64,000 nucleotides of DNA from Chloroflexota bacterium. GTDB taxonomy: Bacteria > Chloroflexota > Anaerolineae > Aggregatilineales > J027. Below are positions 7,787-17,358 of the stretch, one piece after another. The position numbers and the translations under genes were made by a program. The notes under the pieces were generated by a model. It was not told the DNA's origin. It was given only the letters and a program-made list of their open reading frames with translations, and searched no databases. How positions within the stretch are numbered: position 1 is the stretch's first letter; each line of letters opens with the position of its first letter. Where the stretch lies: the NCBI GenBank assembly GCA_013112715.1, contig JABFGB010000012.1, positions 62,001 through 126,000 on the forward strand. Reading direction: 5' to 3'.

Positions 7787-10129
7787 TTAGCTCACCTCCA
7801 CGTGTGATTTAAAAACGGGTTGAACCCGCGTGGTTTGGCCCGCAATCGTAAAACTGCCTGACAGCCGAATATCATCCGAGGCACTACCGACCATGACTTG
7901 TATTTCACCGGGTTCAACCACCAACTGCATGGCACGGTCATAAAAGGCCATTTGGCGAACCGGGACATGGAAGGTGATGGTTTTTTGTTCCTGTGGGGCC
8001 AATGTGAGCCGTTTAAAGCCCTTGAGTTCTTGAACCGGACGGGTGACGCTGGCAATTGGGTCGTGTAAATATAATTGGACGACCTCATCCCCGGTCATCG
8101 TGCCCACATTTTGCACACTCAGGCTAATCACCACCGTATCCTCCGCTTGCACGGGGTTGGGGCTAATGCGCAGATGACGATAGGCAAATTCGCTATAGCT
8201 TAGGCCGTGCCCAAAGGCATAGAGTGGGCTGGCGGGCAAATCAATATAGTCGCCCTGCCAATGGGTGCGACCACCCGATGGTTTGTGATTGTAGTAGACG
8301 GGAATTTGGCCGGATGAACGTGGGATAGAAATCGGTAGTCTGCCGCCGGGGTTTAGCTTGCCAAACAGGGCTTCGGCAATAGCTGTGCCGCCTTCCTGTG
8401 CAGGTAGCCACGCTTCAATCACGGCGGGAACATGCTCGTCAATCCACTCGATGGATAGTGGACGGCCATTGAGCAAAACGACCACAACCGGAGTTCCAGT
8501 GGCATAGATCGCCTCGACCAACTGCTGCTGCACCCCATAGAGATCAATATCGGCGCGATCCAATGATTCGCCGGTGGTGCTTTCTTTGGAGAGGCCAGAT
8601 TTTTCACCCACGACCACCACTGCGACCTGTGCTTTTTCGGCGGCGGCAACCGCTTCAGCAAAACCAGAGGTATCGAAACTGGTGATTTCGCAGCCGGGGG
8701 CATAATAGACTTTGGTCTGGGGCGAGACCAGTTTTTGAATCCCCGCCAATACTGATACGGATGGCACAAAATGCTGCAAGAAATCAATGCCGGAGAGATC
8801 GCGCATCGGGGTCGGGGCTTCCGTGTTGATTTCGGAAATCACCACGCCTTCGGAATGGGAGGGATAATGATAATCGCCTTGCAGCAGGCGGATGCTGTCT
8901 GCGCCGGGACCAATTACCGCGATGGATTCGAGTTGGGGCGAAAGCGGCAGCAGATGATCGGCATTCTTCAGCAGCACCAGTGATTTACGGGCGAGTTCCA
9001 GCGACAAATCACTCTGTGATGGGGTATTAAAGACTGACGGGATGTGGTTGGTGTCTACATAGGGATTTTCAAATAGGCCCAATTGGAATTTCTGACGCAG
9101 CACTCGACTGACCGACAGGTCAATCAATTCCATGCGGATTCGGCCTTCTTTGAGGGCCTGCCGCAGGGGGTCACCATAACAATCGGTGGCGGGCAGTTCA
9201 ATATCAATACCTGCCTCCAGACCCAACAAGGCTGCCTCGGTTTTATCCGCCGCTACACGATGGTACGCCTTTAACATATCCAGTGTGAAATAATCCGAGA
9301 CCACTACACCGTCAAAGCCCATTTCATTGCGCAGGAAATCCACCATTAGTTCTTTGGATGCGCCACAGGGGATGCCATCCAGTTCATGATAGGCATTCAT
9401 CATCGAGGCGATGCCTGCTTCTTGGATCGCGGCCCAGAAGGGGAAGGCAAAAATTTCGCGCAGTTCACGTTCCGGGATGTGCGCGGGTGACCAATTGAGG
9501 CCGCCTTCGGTTGTACCATAGCCCAAAAAGTGCTTGCCCGTCGCCACGACTCCTTCACGCAAATCATGGTTTTGCAGGCCGCGTACATAAGCGACCCCGA
9601 TGCGCGAAATCAGATAGGGGTCTTCACCAAAGGTTTCTTCAACCCGCCCCCAACGCGGATCACGGCAGACATCCAATACCGGCGCAAGACCATGATGTGC
9701 CCCGACAGCCCGCATCTGGGTACGGATCACCCCGGCCATTTCTTCAATTAGTTCCGGTGCCCATGTTGCAGCGAGGCCGATAGCTTGGGGGAAGGTGGTG
9801 GCGTCACGGGCCATATACCCCGCACAACTTTCTTCATGCACGATGGCGGGGATGCCCAAGCGCGTGTGTTTGACTAAATAGGTCTGAATAGCATTGGCAA
9901 CGGCAGCCGAGGCTTGTGGCTTAAGCAGGCTGACAGCCCCCACACGCGAGACATGACCGATACCGTTGACAATTTTTTGCTCGGCCTTAGCTTGGACAAA
10001 ATGTTTCTGGTCATCTATAAGATCAGTCGCCCAAACCGCGCCCAACTGCCCTAATTTTTCTTCTAAGGTCATCTGCGACAACAGATGCTCTGTGCGCTCC
10101 TCGACGGAGTGCCCTACATTGATCGTCAT
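7787..10129 (-). CDS. GH3 beta-glucosidase/beta-xylosidase
   Basis: A 780-residue GH3 enzyme without a signal peptide, so probably cytoplasmic. The N-terminal barrel carries LAPVLDVCRDPRWGRVEE, the Lys199-His200 pair (GKHFLGYG) and nucleophile Asp279 in GVVVSDYFTLDM. The second domain (about 385-620) includes VVVGEKSGLSKES, and a C-terminal fibronectin-III-like domain (about 660-760) has the FKRLTLAPQEQKTI strand. Tyr after the nucleophile (SDY), rather than the SDW of many glucosidases, is common in xylosidase-type members. With the GH8 enzyme and sugar transporter it most likely splits imported xylo- or gluco-oligosaccharides; the exact sugar is not decided by sequence. Confidence 0.87.
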   Translation of the reverse strand: MTINVGHSVEERTEHLLSQMTLEEKLGQLGAVWATDLIDDQKHFVQAKAEQKIVNGIGHVSRVGAVSLLKPQASAAVANAIQTYLVKHTRLGIPAIVHEESCAGYMARDATTFPQAIGLAATWAPELIEEMAGVIRTQMRAVGAHHGLAPVLDVCRDPRWGRVEETFGEDPYLISRIGVAYVRGLQNHDLREGVVATGKHFLGYGTTEGGLNWSPAHIPERELREIFAFPFWAAIQEAGIASMMNAYHELDGIPCGASKELMVDFLRNEMGFDGVVVSDYFTLDMLKAYHRVAADKTEAALLGLEAGIDIELPATDCYGDPLRQALKEGRIRMELIDLSVSRVLRQKFQLGLFENPYVDTNHIPSVFNTPSQSDLSLELARKSLVLLKNADHLLPLSPQLESIAVIGPGADSIRLLQGDYHYPSHSEGVVISEINTEAPTPMRDLSGIDFLQHFVPSVSVLAGIQKLVSPQTKVYYAPGCEITSFDTSGFAEAVAAAEKAQVAVVVVGEKSGLSKESTTGESLDRADIDLYGVQQQLVEAIYATGTPVVVVLLNGRPLSIEWIDEHVPAVIEAWLPAQEGGTAIAEALFGKLNPGGRLPISIPRSSGQIPVYYNHKPSGGRTHWQGDYIDLPASPLYAFGHGLSYSEFAYRHLRISPNPVQAEDTVVISLSVQNVGTMTGDEVVQLYLHDPIASVTRPVQELKGFKRLTLAPQEQKTITFHVPVRQMAFYDRAMQLVVEPGEIQVMVGSASDDIRLSGSFTIAGQTTRVQPVFKSHVEVS

Positions 10130-10248
10130 GGTACTTATCTTCTTTCAGTTAGCGTGTTCAACCGACGTAATCAGCAGGGCGGGCAGTAGAAGACCATGCG
10201 CTATTTTAGTATGCTACCAACCGCCCCAGAGTTATTTTCAAGACAAAA

Positions 10249-11121
10249 TCAGCCCTTGAGTTCACCACCCGTCAAGCCCGTCACAATATACTTTTCGGCA
10301 AACAGGTAAAAAATGACGGCTGGGATAATCAGGATAGTGACGTAGGCCATAATGCGTGCCCAGTCGGTTCCATATTGACCCTGAAATTGCATCAGCCCCA
10401 ACGTCAGCGGCCATTTCTTGGAATCGGTAAAGACCAGCAGCGACAGGAAATATTCGTTCCAGCCCGCGATGACCTGTAGGGTAGCGATGGCCGTAATGGC
10501 CGGACGCGCAAGGGGCAGGAGGATGTAGACAAAAAAGCCGATGCGGGTGCAGCCATCAATATAAGAAGCGTCTTCCAATTCGGAGGGAATAGCTCGAAAA
10601 AACGTGCGTAGAATGATGGTACTGCCGGGTAGACTAAACGCCACCAGCGGCATCACGACCCCCCAGTAGCTGTCGGTCAAATTGAGCGCTCGAATCTGTA
10701 GAAAGATCGGCAGAATGGCAATCCCAAGCGGAAAGAGCAGGCCCAACGAGAGAATATTAAAAAGCACTTCCCGCCCCTTAAACTGTATTCGGCTGAACAC
10801 AAAGGCCATTGTGCTGCTGAGAATCACCGTAAAGGCAGTGGATGCAAGAGTAATGTAGAGGCTGTTTCTAACCGAGCGCCAAAAGATACTATCTTCCAAG
10901 ATACTGGTAAAGTTTTCCCATTGAATCCCTCTGGTTGGCAGCCCAAAAGGTCTTGCCAGAAATTCGCCCGTGGTGCGAAGCCCTCCCAAAATGGCGGTCA
11001 AGATGGGTGACACCACAATCATACAGACAATGATCAAAATGGTATATTTCAGTGCCAGTGACAAACCACGCCGAATTTTGAGAGTGGTGGGTGAAGGAAT
11101 GTAAGTTGAAGATCGCATCAT
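10249..11121 (-). CDS. Sugar ABC transporter permease (MalG type)
   Basis: A 290-residue inner-membrane protein with six predicted helices and the EAA loop LEDASYIDGCTRIGFFVYILLP (key residues E-A/D-A...DG...F..I.LP) in the last third. It pairs with the MalF-type permease starting just upstream (12-bp gap) and with the family-1 binding protein to form a carbohydrate importer (CUT1 type). No ATPase gene is in this operon, so a shared MsmK-like ATPase elsewhere probably drives it. A repeat-free gap of about 120 bp separates it from GH3. Confidence 0.88.
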   Translation of the reverse strand: MMRSSTYIPSPTTLKIRRGLSLALKYTILIIVCMIVVSPILTAILGGLRTTGEFLARPFGLPTRGIQWENFTSILEDSIFWRSVRNSLYITLASTAFTVILSSTMAFVFSRIQFKGREVLFNILSLGLLFPLGIAILPIFLQIRALNLTDSYWGVVMPLVAFSLPGSTIILRTFFRAIPSELEDASYIDGCTRIGFFVYILLPLARPAITAIATLQVIAGWNEYFLSLLVFTDSKKWPLTLGLMQFQGQYGTDWARIMAYVTILIIPAVIFYLFAEKYIVTGLTGGELKG

Positions 11122-11133
11122 AAACCGCCTTTC

Positions 11134-12084
11134 TTAATCGGCATAATCGCGCCGCAATACAATACGCTGATAGCCCAGCGAAAAGAGCAGGCTAATCGTA
11201 AAGAGCACCACTGCGACGGAACTGCCATAACCGAGGCGGAACGTCTTGATGCCAAATTTATACAGATACGTCGAAATCAGGTGACTGGAATTTGCAGGAC
11301 TACCGCCGCGTGTCAAAATCCAAGCGATGGCAAATTGCTGGAAAGAACCCAATACCGATAGGTAGATGGTCAGTCGAATGGTACTACCCAATAATGGCAA
11401 GGTGACATAACGCAAAACTTGAAGCTCATTGGCTCCGTCTACCCGAGCAGCCTCTTCTAGTTCTTTGGATACCCCCTGCAACCCTGCCATATACAGAATC
11501 ATATGGAAACCAAAAAACTTCCACGTCAGTACCCCAAAGAGCGAATACATGACAAGATCACGATCCCCCAACCATGTTTGGCCTTCAAAACCGGGAATTA
11601 GAGTGCCAAACGCAACATTAGCTAGGCCTTCGCCGGGGTGATACACATACATCCAAATAATTGCGGTAATGATTTCTGAAAAAACAAAGGGGACAAACAA
11701 AATCATCCGAAATATTTTTCTACCACGCAGTTTTCCACGTCCAACCAATAAAGCCAACATCATAGCTAATGGCAATTGGACGGTGAGGGACAGAAACATG
11801 ATAAAGAAACTATGGTTGATGGCACTGCGAAACGGCTTGTGGTCATACAGGCGCTGATAGTTGCCATCCTTGACATACTCGGTCAGGGGGCCGAAACCGT
11901 CCCAATCGTACAGGCTGTATTGGGCCGCTTTTGCAATTGGCACCAGCACAAACAGTGCAAACAAGAGCATTCCCGGCAGTACAAAGAGGCTAATGGTGCC
12001 CCATTTGCCAAAATGGATGCGGCGAGGGTGGGTTTTGTCCCGTTGACGGGTTATCGTTCGTACTTGAGCACCGAGGGCAGACAT
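11134..12084 (-). CDS. Sugar ABC transporter permease (MalF type)
   Basis: A 316-residue permease with six helices. The N-terminal helix follows a basic segment (TRQRDKTHPRRIHFGKWG), and the EAA loop reads LEEAARVDGANELQVLRYVTLP. It contains no large periplasmic P2 domain, as in most CUT1 permeases other than enteric MalF. It is translated from an ATG with AGGCTC just upstream and lies between the binding protein and the MalG-type permease of the same importer. Confidence 0.88.
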   Translation of the reverse strand: MSALGAQVRTITRQRDKTHPRRIHFGKWGTISLFVLPGMLLFALFVLVPIAKAAQYSLYDWDGFGPLTEYVKDGNYQRLYDHKPFRSAINHSFFIMFLSLTVQLPLAMMLALLVGRGKLRGRKIFRMILFVPFVFSEIITAIIWMYVYHPGEGLANVAFGTLIPGFEGQTWLGDRDLVMYSLFGVLTWKFFGFHMILYMAGLQGVSKELEEAARVDGANELQVLRYVTLPLLGSTIRLTIYLSVLGSFQQFAIAWILTRGGSPANSSHLISTYLYKFGIKTFRLGYGSSVAVVLFTISLLFSLGYQRIVLRRDYAD

Positions 12085-12141
12085 GAGCCTAATCCTTTGC
12101 TAAACTGATAGCAGTGATTTACAGATATACTTCACGTGTGA

Positions 12142-12204
12142 CAGAGGGTGGGGTGTAGCTGCCCTGCAATTCCCGTCGCCGGTCAGACCACACCTCACCC
12201 CTCT
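12142..12204 (-). other. Intercistronic hairpin after binding-protein gene
   Basis: CAGAGGGTGGGGTGT (12142-12156) pairs with ACACCTCACCCCTCTG (12190-12205) with a few mismatches, in the 134-bp gap between the solute-binding protein and the first permease. No T run follows. Such hairpins commonly protect the 3' end of the upstream message and allow more binding protein than permease to be made. Confidence 0.5.
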
Positions 12205-12218
12205 GGCAGGTTCGGAAC

Positions 12219-13517
12219 TTATTCGTCTAGCTCAAACGAGGCTTCATCTTCGATAGCGGACGCCACATCTTCTGGCGAGAGCGTACCTTCAAACAACCCC
12301 TGCACCGCGTCATTCACAGCCTGCCCAACAGCGGGTGGCAAGAATTGGTCATAGTACAGTTGCGAATAGGGGGCACTGTTGCGTGCAGCCAAGATCGTTT
12401 GCAGAATCGGATCTTCGATGGCTGATTCAGCAGCGGCAACTGTGGGGAGAATCCATATCTTCGCGCCTGCGGCCTGATTTTCGGCAGAGGTGATAAAACG
12501 GAGGAAATCAACGGCTTCATCCTCGGCATTGGAACCAACGGCATAACCATCACCACCGCCGAGTACGTCACCCGGATTACCCGCGCCACCTTCAACCACT
12601 GGGAAGGGGAACCAGCCGAGGTTACCTTGGATCGCTTCACCACCATTTTCGCTGTTGTCAATTTGGACGCTGGGTGCCCATTGGCCCATCAGTTCCATCG
12701 CGGCCTTACCATCGCCCATCAGACCGGCCTGATCGCCATAACCCAAACCAATATAGCCTTCGGGGAACGGTTCGAGGTCAATCAACTGTTGTAAATATTC
12801 ACCCGCCTGTACGAATGGCTCATCGGTGAACGCGCCATCGCGGTTGTAGGCATCTAAGAACGCCTGCTCACCACCCAAGCGGATCGCCAGATAGACCCAC
12901 CAGAAGTGGCCGGGCCATTTGTCGCCTTCGCCTAACGAAATTGGGGTAATGCCAGCATCCTTAAGCGCCTGCACTGCTGCTAGGAATTCTTCCCATGTCG
13001 CAGGGGGGGCTTCTGGATCAAGTCCAGCTTCAGCAAATAGGGCTTTGTTATAGAACATCCCAACAGCGCCCCATGTCCATGGCACGCCATAGTATTCACC
13101 ATCTTGCCCATACAGTTCCAACGCAGCTTGGGCCGAGAATGAATCTTTCCATTCGCCTTCTAGTTCGGGGGCGATATTACGGACGAGGCCAGCTTCGGCA
13201 AATTGCCACAGCACGCCACCACCCCAGCTTTGGAAGATGTCTGGTGGATCGCCTGCCTGCATAACGGTGACAAGACGTTCCTTAAAGGCTTCATTTTCCA
13301 AAATGGTAATTTCGATGGTGACATTGGGGTTCGCTTCCATATAGGCATCAGCGAGCGACTGCCAATAGGCCCCTTGGTCCTCGACGGTGCCGATATGCCA
13401 CCACGTAATGGTGACCTGATCTTGCGCGGCGGCTTTGGGTTGGGTGCTGCCGAGACCCAGCGACAGAATCGTCACAATGGCTAAAACTACTGAGAACACC
13501 GGCAAAAACTTTTTCAT
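12219..13517 (-). CDS. Extracellular solute-binding protein, family 1 (sugar)
   Basis: A 432-residue binding protein with a signal peptide (FLPVFSVVLAIVTILSLGLG) and the usual family-1 opening of the mature part (VTITWWHIGT). Middle landmarks are GDPPDIFQSWGGGVLW, a Pro/Trp-rich stretch around PWTWGAVGMFYNKALF and LMGQWAPS. Because Gly-Ser rather than a lipobox Cys follows the helix, it may be a soluble or membrane-anchored form. It feeds the two downstream permeases. Given the GH8/GH3 partners the ligand is probably a xylo- or gluco-oligosaccharide. AGGAGCT upstream supports the start. Confidence 0.9.
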   Translation of the reverse strand: MKKFLPVFSVVLAIVTILSLGLGSTQPKAAAQDQVTITWWHIGTVEDQGAYWQSLADAYMEANPNVTIEITILENEAFKERLVTVMQAGDPPDIFQSWGGGVLWQFAEAGLVRNIAPELEGEWKDSFSAQAALELYGQDGEYYGVPWTWGAVGMFYNKALFAEAGLDPEAPPATWEEFLAAVQALKDAGITPISLGEGDKWPGHFWWVYLAIRLGGEQAFLDAYNRDGAFTDEPFVQAGEYLQQLIDLEPFPEGYIGLGYGDQAGLMGDGKAAMELMGQWAPSVQIDNSENGGEAIQGNLGWFPFPVVEGGAGNPGDVLGGGDGYAVGSNAEDEAVDFLRFITSAENQAAGAKIWILPTVAAAESAIEDPILQTILAARNSAPYSQLYYDQFLPPAVGQAVNDAVQGLFEGTLSPEDVASAIEDEASFELDE

Positions 13518-13586
13518 GGTCTAGCTCCTAATTTTCACAGAATTGAAATTCCGAAGATATGTGTGTATACAGCCTCTTGATACTTA

Positions 13587-14627
13587 TCACCTCCTTAAAT
13601 CAAGCCACGATTGCTGGGGGGATTGACATGATTCCCGAATAACGAGCGAGGTGGGCAGGGTCACATGACGAATTGGCCTATCGGGGTTTTCAATCTGCTC
13701 AATCAACAGTCGCGCCGCAATCCTGCCCATTTCATCCAACGGCTGACGGACAGTTGTCAACCGGGGATAGACCAACGACGCTTGTGGAATATCATCGAAA
13801 CCGATGACGGAAATATCGTGTGGAACTTGCAATCCATAGGCGCGAACGGCTTCCATTACGCCAAATGCGGAAAGGTCATTGGAAGCAAAAATCGCGGTGG
13901 GGGGGTTGTGGAGATTTAATAATCGCTCGGCGGCCTCATAACCTTCTCTGCGCCAAAAATCACCGGTTTGAATCAGGTCTTCTTCAACCGACACTCCAGC
14001 ATCGCGCAGGGCTGCCATATGCCCGGCCAGTCGCTCTTCAGCGCTGCGCAGTTTCATCAACCCGGTGATAAAGCCGATGCGCCGATGCCCTAAGCCCAAA
14101 AGATATTGCGTGGCTTCGTAGGCCCCCTGACGATTCAAGCTATCTACTACTGAGCTGCGATTATTGGGGTCTACTTGGTCAATCAGCACGTAAGGGAAGT
14201 TCTGCTCACGGAGGGTCTCGATATAACCAGTCGTGAGCAGCGGCACTACCAACAGCACACCATCTGCTAGGCCTTTGGTCATTTTTAGGGCATAGGAGGC
14301 TTCGGTACTGGTGCGGTGGGTGGTATAAAGGAGGAGGTCATAACTAGATTTGGTGAGTTCTTCGTCAATGCCGCGTGCAATTTCGCCGATATAGCCGTTG
14401 TCTAGGCCGGGGACGAGCAGACCAATCACACCAGATTTACCGCCTGCCAAGCTCCGCGCTTGTTGATTGACCACGTACCCAAGTCGTTCAACTGCTTCAA
14501 GCACCCGTTCGCGCGTTGAGTCTTTGACATAGTTATAACCACTCAGTACCCGTGAAACCGTTGAATAGGACACTCCGGCCTCACGTGCAACATCTAGGAT
14601 GGTTACACTGGTGTTTATCTCGCTCAT
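13587..14627 (-). CDS. LacI-family regulator of the xylo-oligosaccharide operon
   Basis: A 346-residue regulator with the helix-turn-helix TILDVAREAGVSYSTVSRVLSG at residues about 8-30 (key residues DVA..AGVS..TVSRVL), the hinge NQQARSLA, and a periplasmic-binding-protein-like effector domain. It is the first gene of the operon and is read away from three copies of a LacI-type operator just upstream (14653-14792), so it very likely controls itself and the five genes after it. The inducer is probably the transported sugar. Confidence 0.9.
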   Translation of the reverse strand: MSEINTSVTILDVAREAGVSYSTVSRVLSGYNYVKDSTRERVLEAVERLGYVVNQQARSLAGGKSGVIGLLVPGLDNGYIGEIARGIDEELTKSSYDLLLYTTHRTSTEASYALKMTKGLADGVLLVVPLLTTGYIETLREQNFPYVLIDQVDPNNRSSVVDSLNRQGAYEATQYLLGLGHRRIGFITGLMKLRSAEERLAGHMAALRDAGVSVEEDLIQTGDFWRREGYEAAERLLNLHNPPTAIFASNDLSAFGVMEAVRAYGLQVPHDISVIGFDDIPQASLVYPRLTTVRQPLDEMGRIAARLLIEQIENPDRPIRHVTLPTSLVIRESCQSPQQSWLDLRR

Positions 14628-14652
14628 AAAGGCCTCTAGCTACCACAGCCTT

Positions 14653-14792
14653 TGCAAGCGTTTGCAATGCTAAACCAAACCTTCGACGTATAAATTCCAA
14701 TATTTAGCAATTTTGCAAGCGTTTGCAATAAAAACCTGAAAATTTATCCGCCTGCGTCCAAAATATCTTGAATAAATCTGCAAGCGTTTGCA
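14653..14792. promoter_or_regulatory. Three LacI-type operators TGCAAGCGTTTGCA
   Basis: Identical 14-bp sites TGCAAGCGTTTGCA lie at 14653-14666, 14714-14727 and 14779-14792, spaced 61 and 65 bp apart. Each is a near-palindrome with the central CG typical of LacI-family operators. They sit 26-165 bp upstream of the LacI start and downstream of the GH31 gene. The rest of the 14628-14962 gap is A/T-rich and shows no gene. Confidence 0.85.
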
Positions 14793-14962
14793 GAAAGCAT
14801 ATCCCGAATTGCAGAATTTGTCAATCAATTTGCAGAAAGATATTCAAAATTCGTTTTCATTTGTAGAAACGAAACTAGGGAAAGTCCACAAAAAAGCCTT
14901 CCCTAAGGAGAGTCGAAACGCTCTAACAAACTATCAAGTTGTGAGAAATTTCGACTTCTGGT

Positions 14963-16990
14963 TTAGGAGTTCAAACACCCCCACTGTGCCCCACGTTCGG
15001 TGTGTACCCACAGCGGCAGGCTGAAATAATCATGGGTTTCGCTGCGCCATACTCCACCCTTAGCAATCTCGCCTGTCAGCAGATTGCGCCATTCACCCGC
15101 TGGCAAATAGTACGTCACCTGTCCTGCCGGGTGGAAAATTGGGGCAACCAGTAGAGCCGACCCCAACATATATTGCTGATCGAGATAGCGGCAGGTCGGG
15201 TCGTTGGGGAACTCCAGCATCATCGCTCGCAGCATCGGCCAGCCATGCGCGGATGCTTCACGGCCCATATCGAGCAAATAGGGCATCAGGCGGGCTTTTA
15301 GGTGATTGAAGAACCGCAAGACTTCGATGGACTCGTCGTCAAACAACCAAGGCATCTTCGCGCTGTTGGCCCCGTGCAGGCGGCTGTGCGACGAAAACAA
15401 CCCAAACGCCACCCAACGCTTATACAAATCTGGCGTGGCGGTGTCATTAAACCCGCTGATGTCGTGACTCCAATAGCCAAATCCGCTTAGGCAGAGGGAT
15501 AACCCACCGCGCAGCGTCTCCGCCATTGAAGGATAATTGGAGGTATTGTCGCCGCCCCAATGCACCGGAAAACGCTGTGAACCCGCCGTGCCAGATCGGG
15601 CAAAGACTACTGCCTCACCTTCGCCTTTTTCCCTCCGCAGCAGATCAAACACCGTCTGGTTATACAGGTAGGCATAATAATTGTGCATCCGTTCGGGGTC
15701 AGAGCCATCATAATAGACCACATCGGTGGGGATGCGCTCACCGAAATCGGTCTTGAAGGCGTCTACCCCCATATCCAGCAATCGCTTGAGATGGCCTGTG
15801 TACCATTCACGCGCCGCTGGATTGGTGAAATCCACCAGCCCAATGCCCGGTTGCCAGAAATCTGCTTGGAAGGTGTCGCCCTCTTTGGTTTTCAGCAAAT
15901 AACCCTGTCGGGCGGCCTCTTCAAAGATGATAGAAGATTCCGCGATATACGGGTTGATCCACAAACAAATTTTGATGCCCTTTTCTTTGATACGCCGCAG
16001 CAATCCTTCCGGGTCGGGGAAGTTGCGTTCATCCCACAAAAAGCTCGTCCATGTCAGTTCGCGCATCCAAAAGCAGTCGAAGTGAAAGACACTAATCGGG
16101 ATGTCGAGTTCTTCCATACGATCTATATTGTTGAGGATGTCCTCTTCGTTATAGTTGGTGGTGAAGGAGGTCGAAAGCCACAAGCCAAATGACCAATCTG
16201 GCAGTTTAGGTGGGCGGCCACTCAATGCCGTGTACTGCTCAAGGGCGTCTTTGGGGGTTGGTCCCGCGAAAATATAGTATTCCAGACTGTGACCATGCAC
16301 GCTGAACTGCACCCGGCTAACATGGCTGGTTCCGACTTCATACGAGACCTGCCCCGGATGATTGACCAAAACGCCGTAGCCCTGACTGGTCAGATAGAAC
16401 GGCACATTTTTATAGGCATATTCTGAATTGGTTCCGGCGTCGTGATTCCATATATCCAGCGACTGCCCATTTTTGATGAATGGCCCAAAACGCTCACCCA
16501 AACCATAAATCGTCTCCCCAACCTGAAGCGAAAGCTGTTCACGCAGGTAGGTTTCACCATTTTGTTTAAACAGGCCGACTGCATGGGGTTCGCTGGCGGT
16601 TAGGAGTGTACCATCGCGGTAAAACGCAAACCGCCATTCGCCGCTGCGGGGCATCTGCACCGCCAGCCGACCCGCATTGAGCCAGACCTGTGTTTCATCA
16701 CACAATACCTCGGCGTCGTCATTGTGCAATCCGTAATCGAGGGCAAAAGTGGGCAGACGTTCCCGCCGACCCTTAAAATGATTCAGTTGGACACGAATCA
16801 CGTTTGGCATTGGGGATGAAAAACGCGCGGTAATCAGCGTGCCGTCAATAAAACTGCCGCGTCCATGCACATGATGATTGTAGCCGCTGAGGGTGACGGC
16901 GTGGGCTTCAACCTCGACATGCGTCACGGTCAGCGGATAAATTGCCTCTGTGCCGGGTTGTAACATCCACTGCCCATAATCAAACTTCAT
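14963..16990 (-). CDS. GH31 alpha-xylosidase (YicI-like), short C terminus
   Basis: A 675-residue GH31 enzyme without a signal peptide. The N-terminal beta domain has YGLGERFGPFIKNG. The barrel carries VFHFDCFWM, nucleophile Asp415 in AFKTDFGERIPTD and acid/base Asp481 in VHWGGDNTSNY, matching Asp416 and Asp482 of E. coli YicI. This subgroup releases alpha-xylose from isoprimeverose and xyloglucan oligosaccharides. The protein stops soon after the YFSLPLWV strand, so the C-terminal beta-sandwich of about 90 residues present in YicI is missing; the last 12 residues look unlike the family, so a frameshift or degraded end is possible. It lies downstream of the Opp-type transporter, separated by a repeat. 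Confidence 0.87.
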   Translation of the reverse strand: MKFDYGQWMLQPGTEAIYPLTVTHVEVEAHAVTLSGYNHHVHGRGSFIDGTLITARFSSPMPNVIRVQLNHFKGRRERLPTFALDYGLHNDDAEVLCDETQVWLNAGRLAVQMPRSGEWRFAFYRDGTLLTASEPHAVGLFKQNGETYLREQLSLQVGETIYGLGERFGPFIKNGQSLDIWNHDAGTNSEYAYKNVPFYLTSQGYGVLVNHPGQVSYEVGTSHVSRVQFSVHGHSLEYYIFAGPTPKDALEQYTALSGRPPKLPDWSFGLWLSTSFTTNYNEEDILNNIDRMEELDIPISVFHFDCFWMRELTWTSFLWDERNFPDPEGLLRRIKEKGIKICLWINPYIAESSIIFEEAARQGYLLKTKEGDTFQADFWQPGIGLVDFTNPAAREWYTGHLKRLLDMGVDAFKTDFGERIPTDVVYYDGSDPERMHNYYAYLYNQTVFDLLRREKGEGEAVVFARSGTAGSQRFPVHWGGDNTSNYPSMAETLRGGLSLCLSGFGYWSHDISGFNDTATPDLYKRWVAFGLFSSHSRLHGANSAKMPWLFDDESIEVLRFFNHLKARLMPYLLDMGREASAHGWPMLRAMMLEFPNDPTCRYLDQQYMLGSALLVAPIFHPAGQVTYYLPAGEWRNLLTGEIAKGGVWRSETHDYFSLPLWVHTERGAQWGCLNS

Positions 16991-17051
16991 AAAGTCATCC
17001 TTTTTAGATGGTTAGAAACAAACGTGCTCTTTAGCTATTAATTTCAGTAAT

Positions 17052-17313
17052 TCAACCCCACCCCCGGAGGCTTGTCCGGCATTGGTGGAAATTCGATGAA
17101 TAAGCGCGATTGACACGGCGTCGGTGTCCATTTCGTAGGGACGCAACATGTTGCGTCCGTACTCAAAACCCCATATCCATGCGATATTCGGGGCATCGTT
17201 CTAAATCGAATACCGGACAAGCCTCCGGCCCCTCCCCAAGCATAGGGAGGGGAGTAAATGTCGTATTCAAGCCCTTCCTTATGTTTGGGGAAGGGTTTGG
17301 GATGGGGTTCTTC
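17052..17313. repeat. Composite repeat, copy 1: palindromic MITE-like element in a G/C-rich repeat
   Basis: The outer repeat runs from AACCCCACCCC to GGGATGGGGTT. Inside it, 17066-17226 is a MITE-like unit with terminal inverted repeats GGAGGCTTGTCCGG and CCGGACAAGCCTCC and a perfect central palindrome GGACGCAACATGTTGCGTCC (17139-17158). After it comes the rest of the outer repeat, with CCCCTCCCCAAGC and TTTGGGGAAGGG hairpin arms. Related copies lie at 53853 and 54903, and a copy without the inner unit at 56328. This fills the gap between the transporter ATPase gene and GH31; no gene is seen in it. Confidence 0.75.
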
Positions 17314-17358
17314 ACTACGCAACGCTTCTGTTAAAGAGCATAGACGGGCCAAACTCAC

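Noticed and set aside
14876-14905. Stem TAGGGAA/TTCCCTA downstream of GH31 as a terminator
   Set aside because: The T run on the minus strand falls in the loop, not after the stem.
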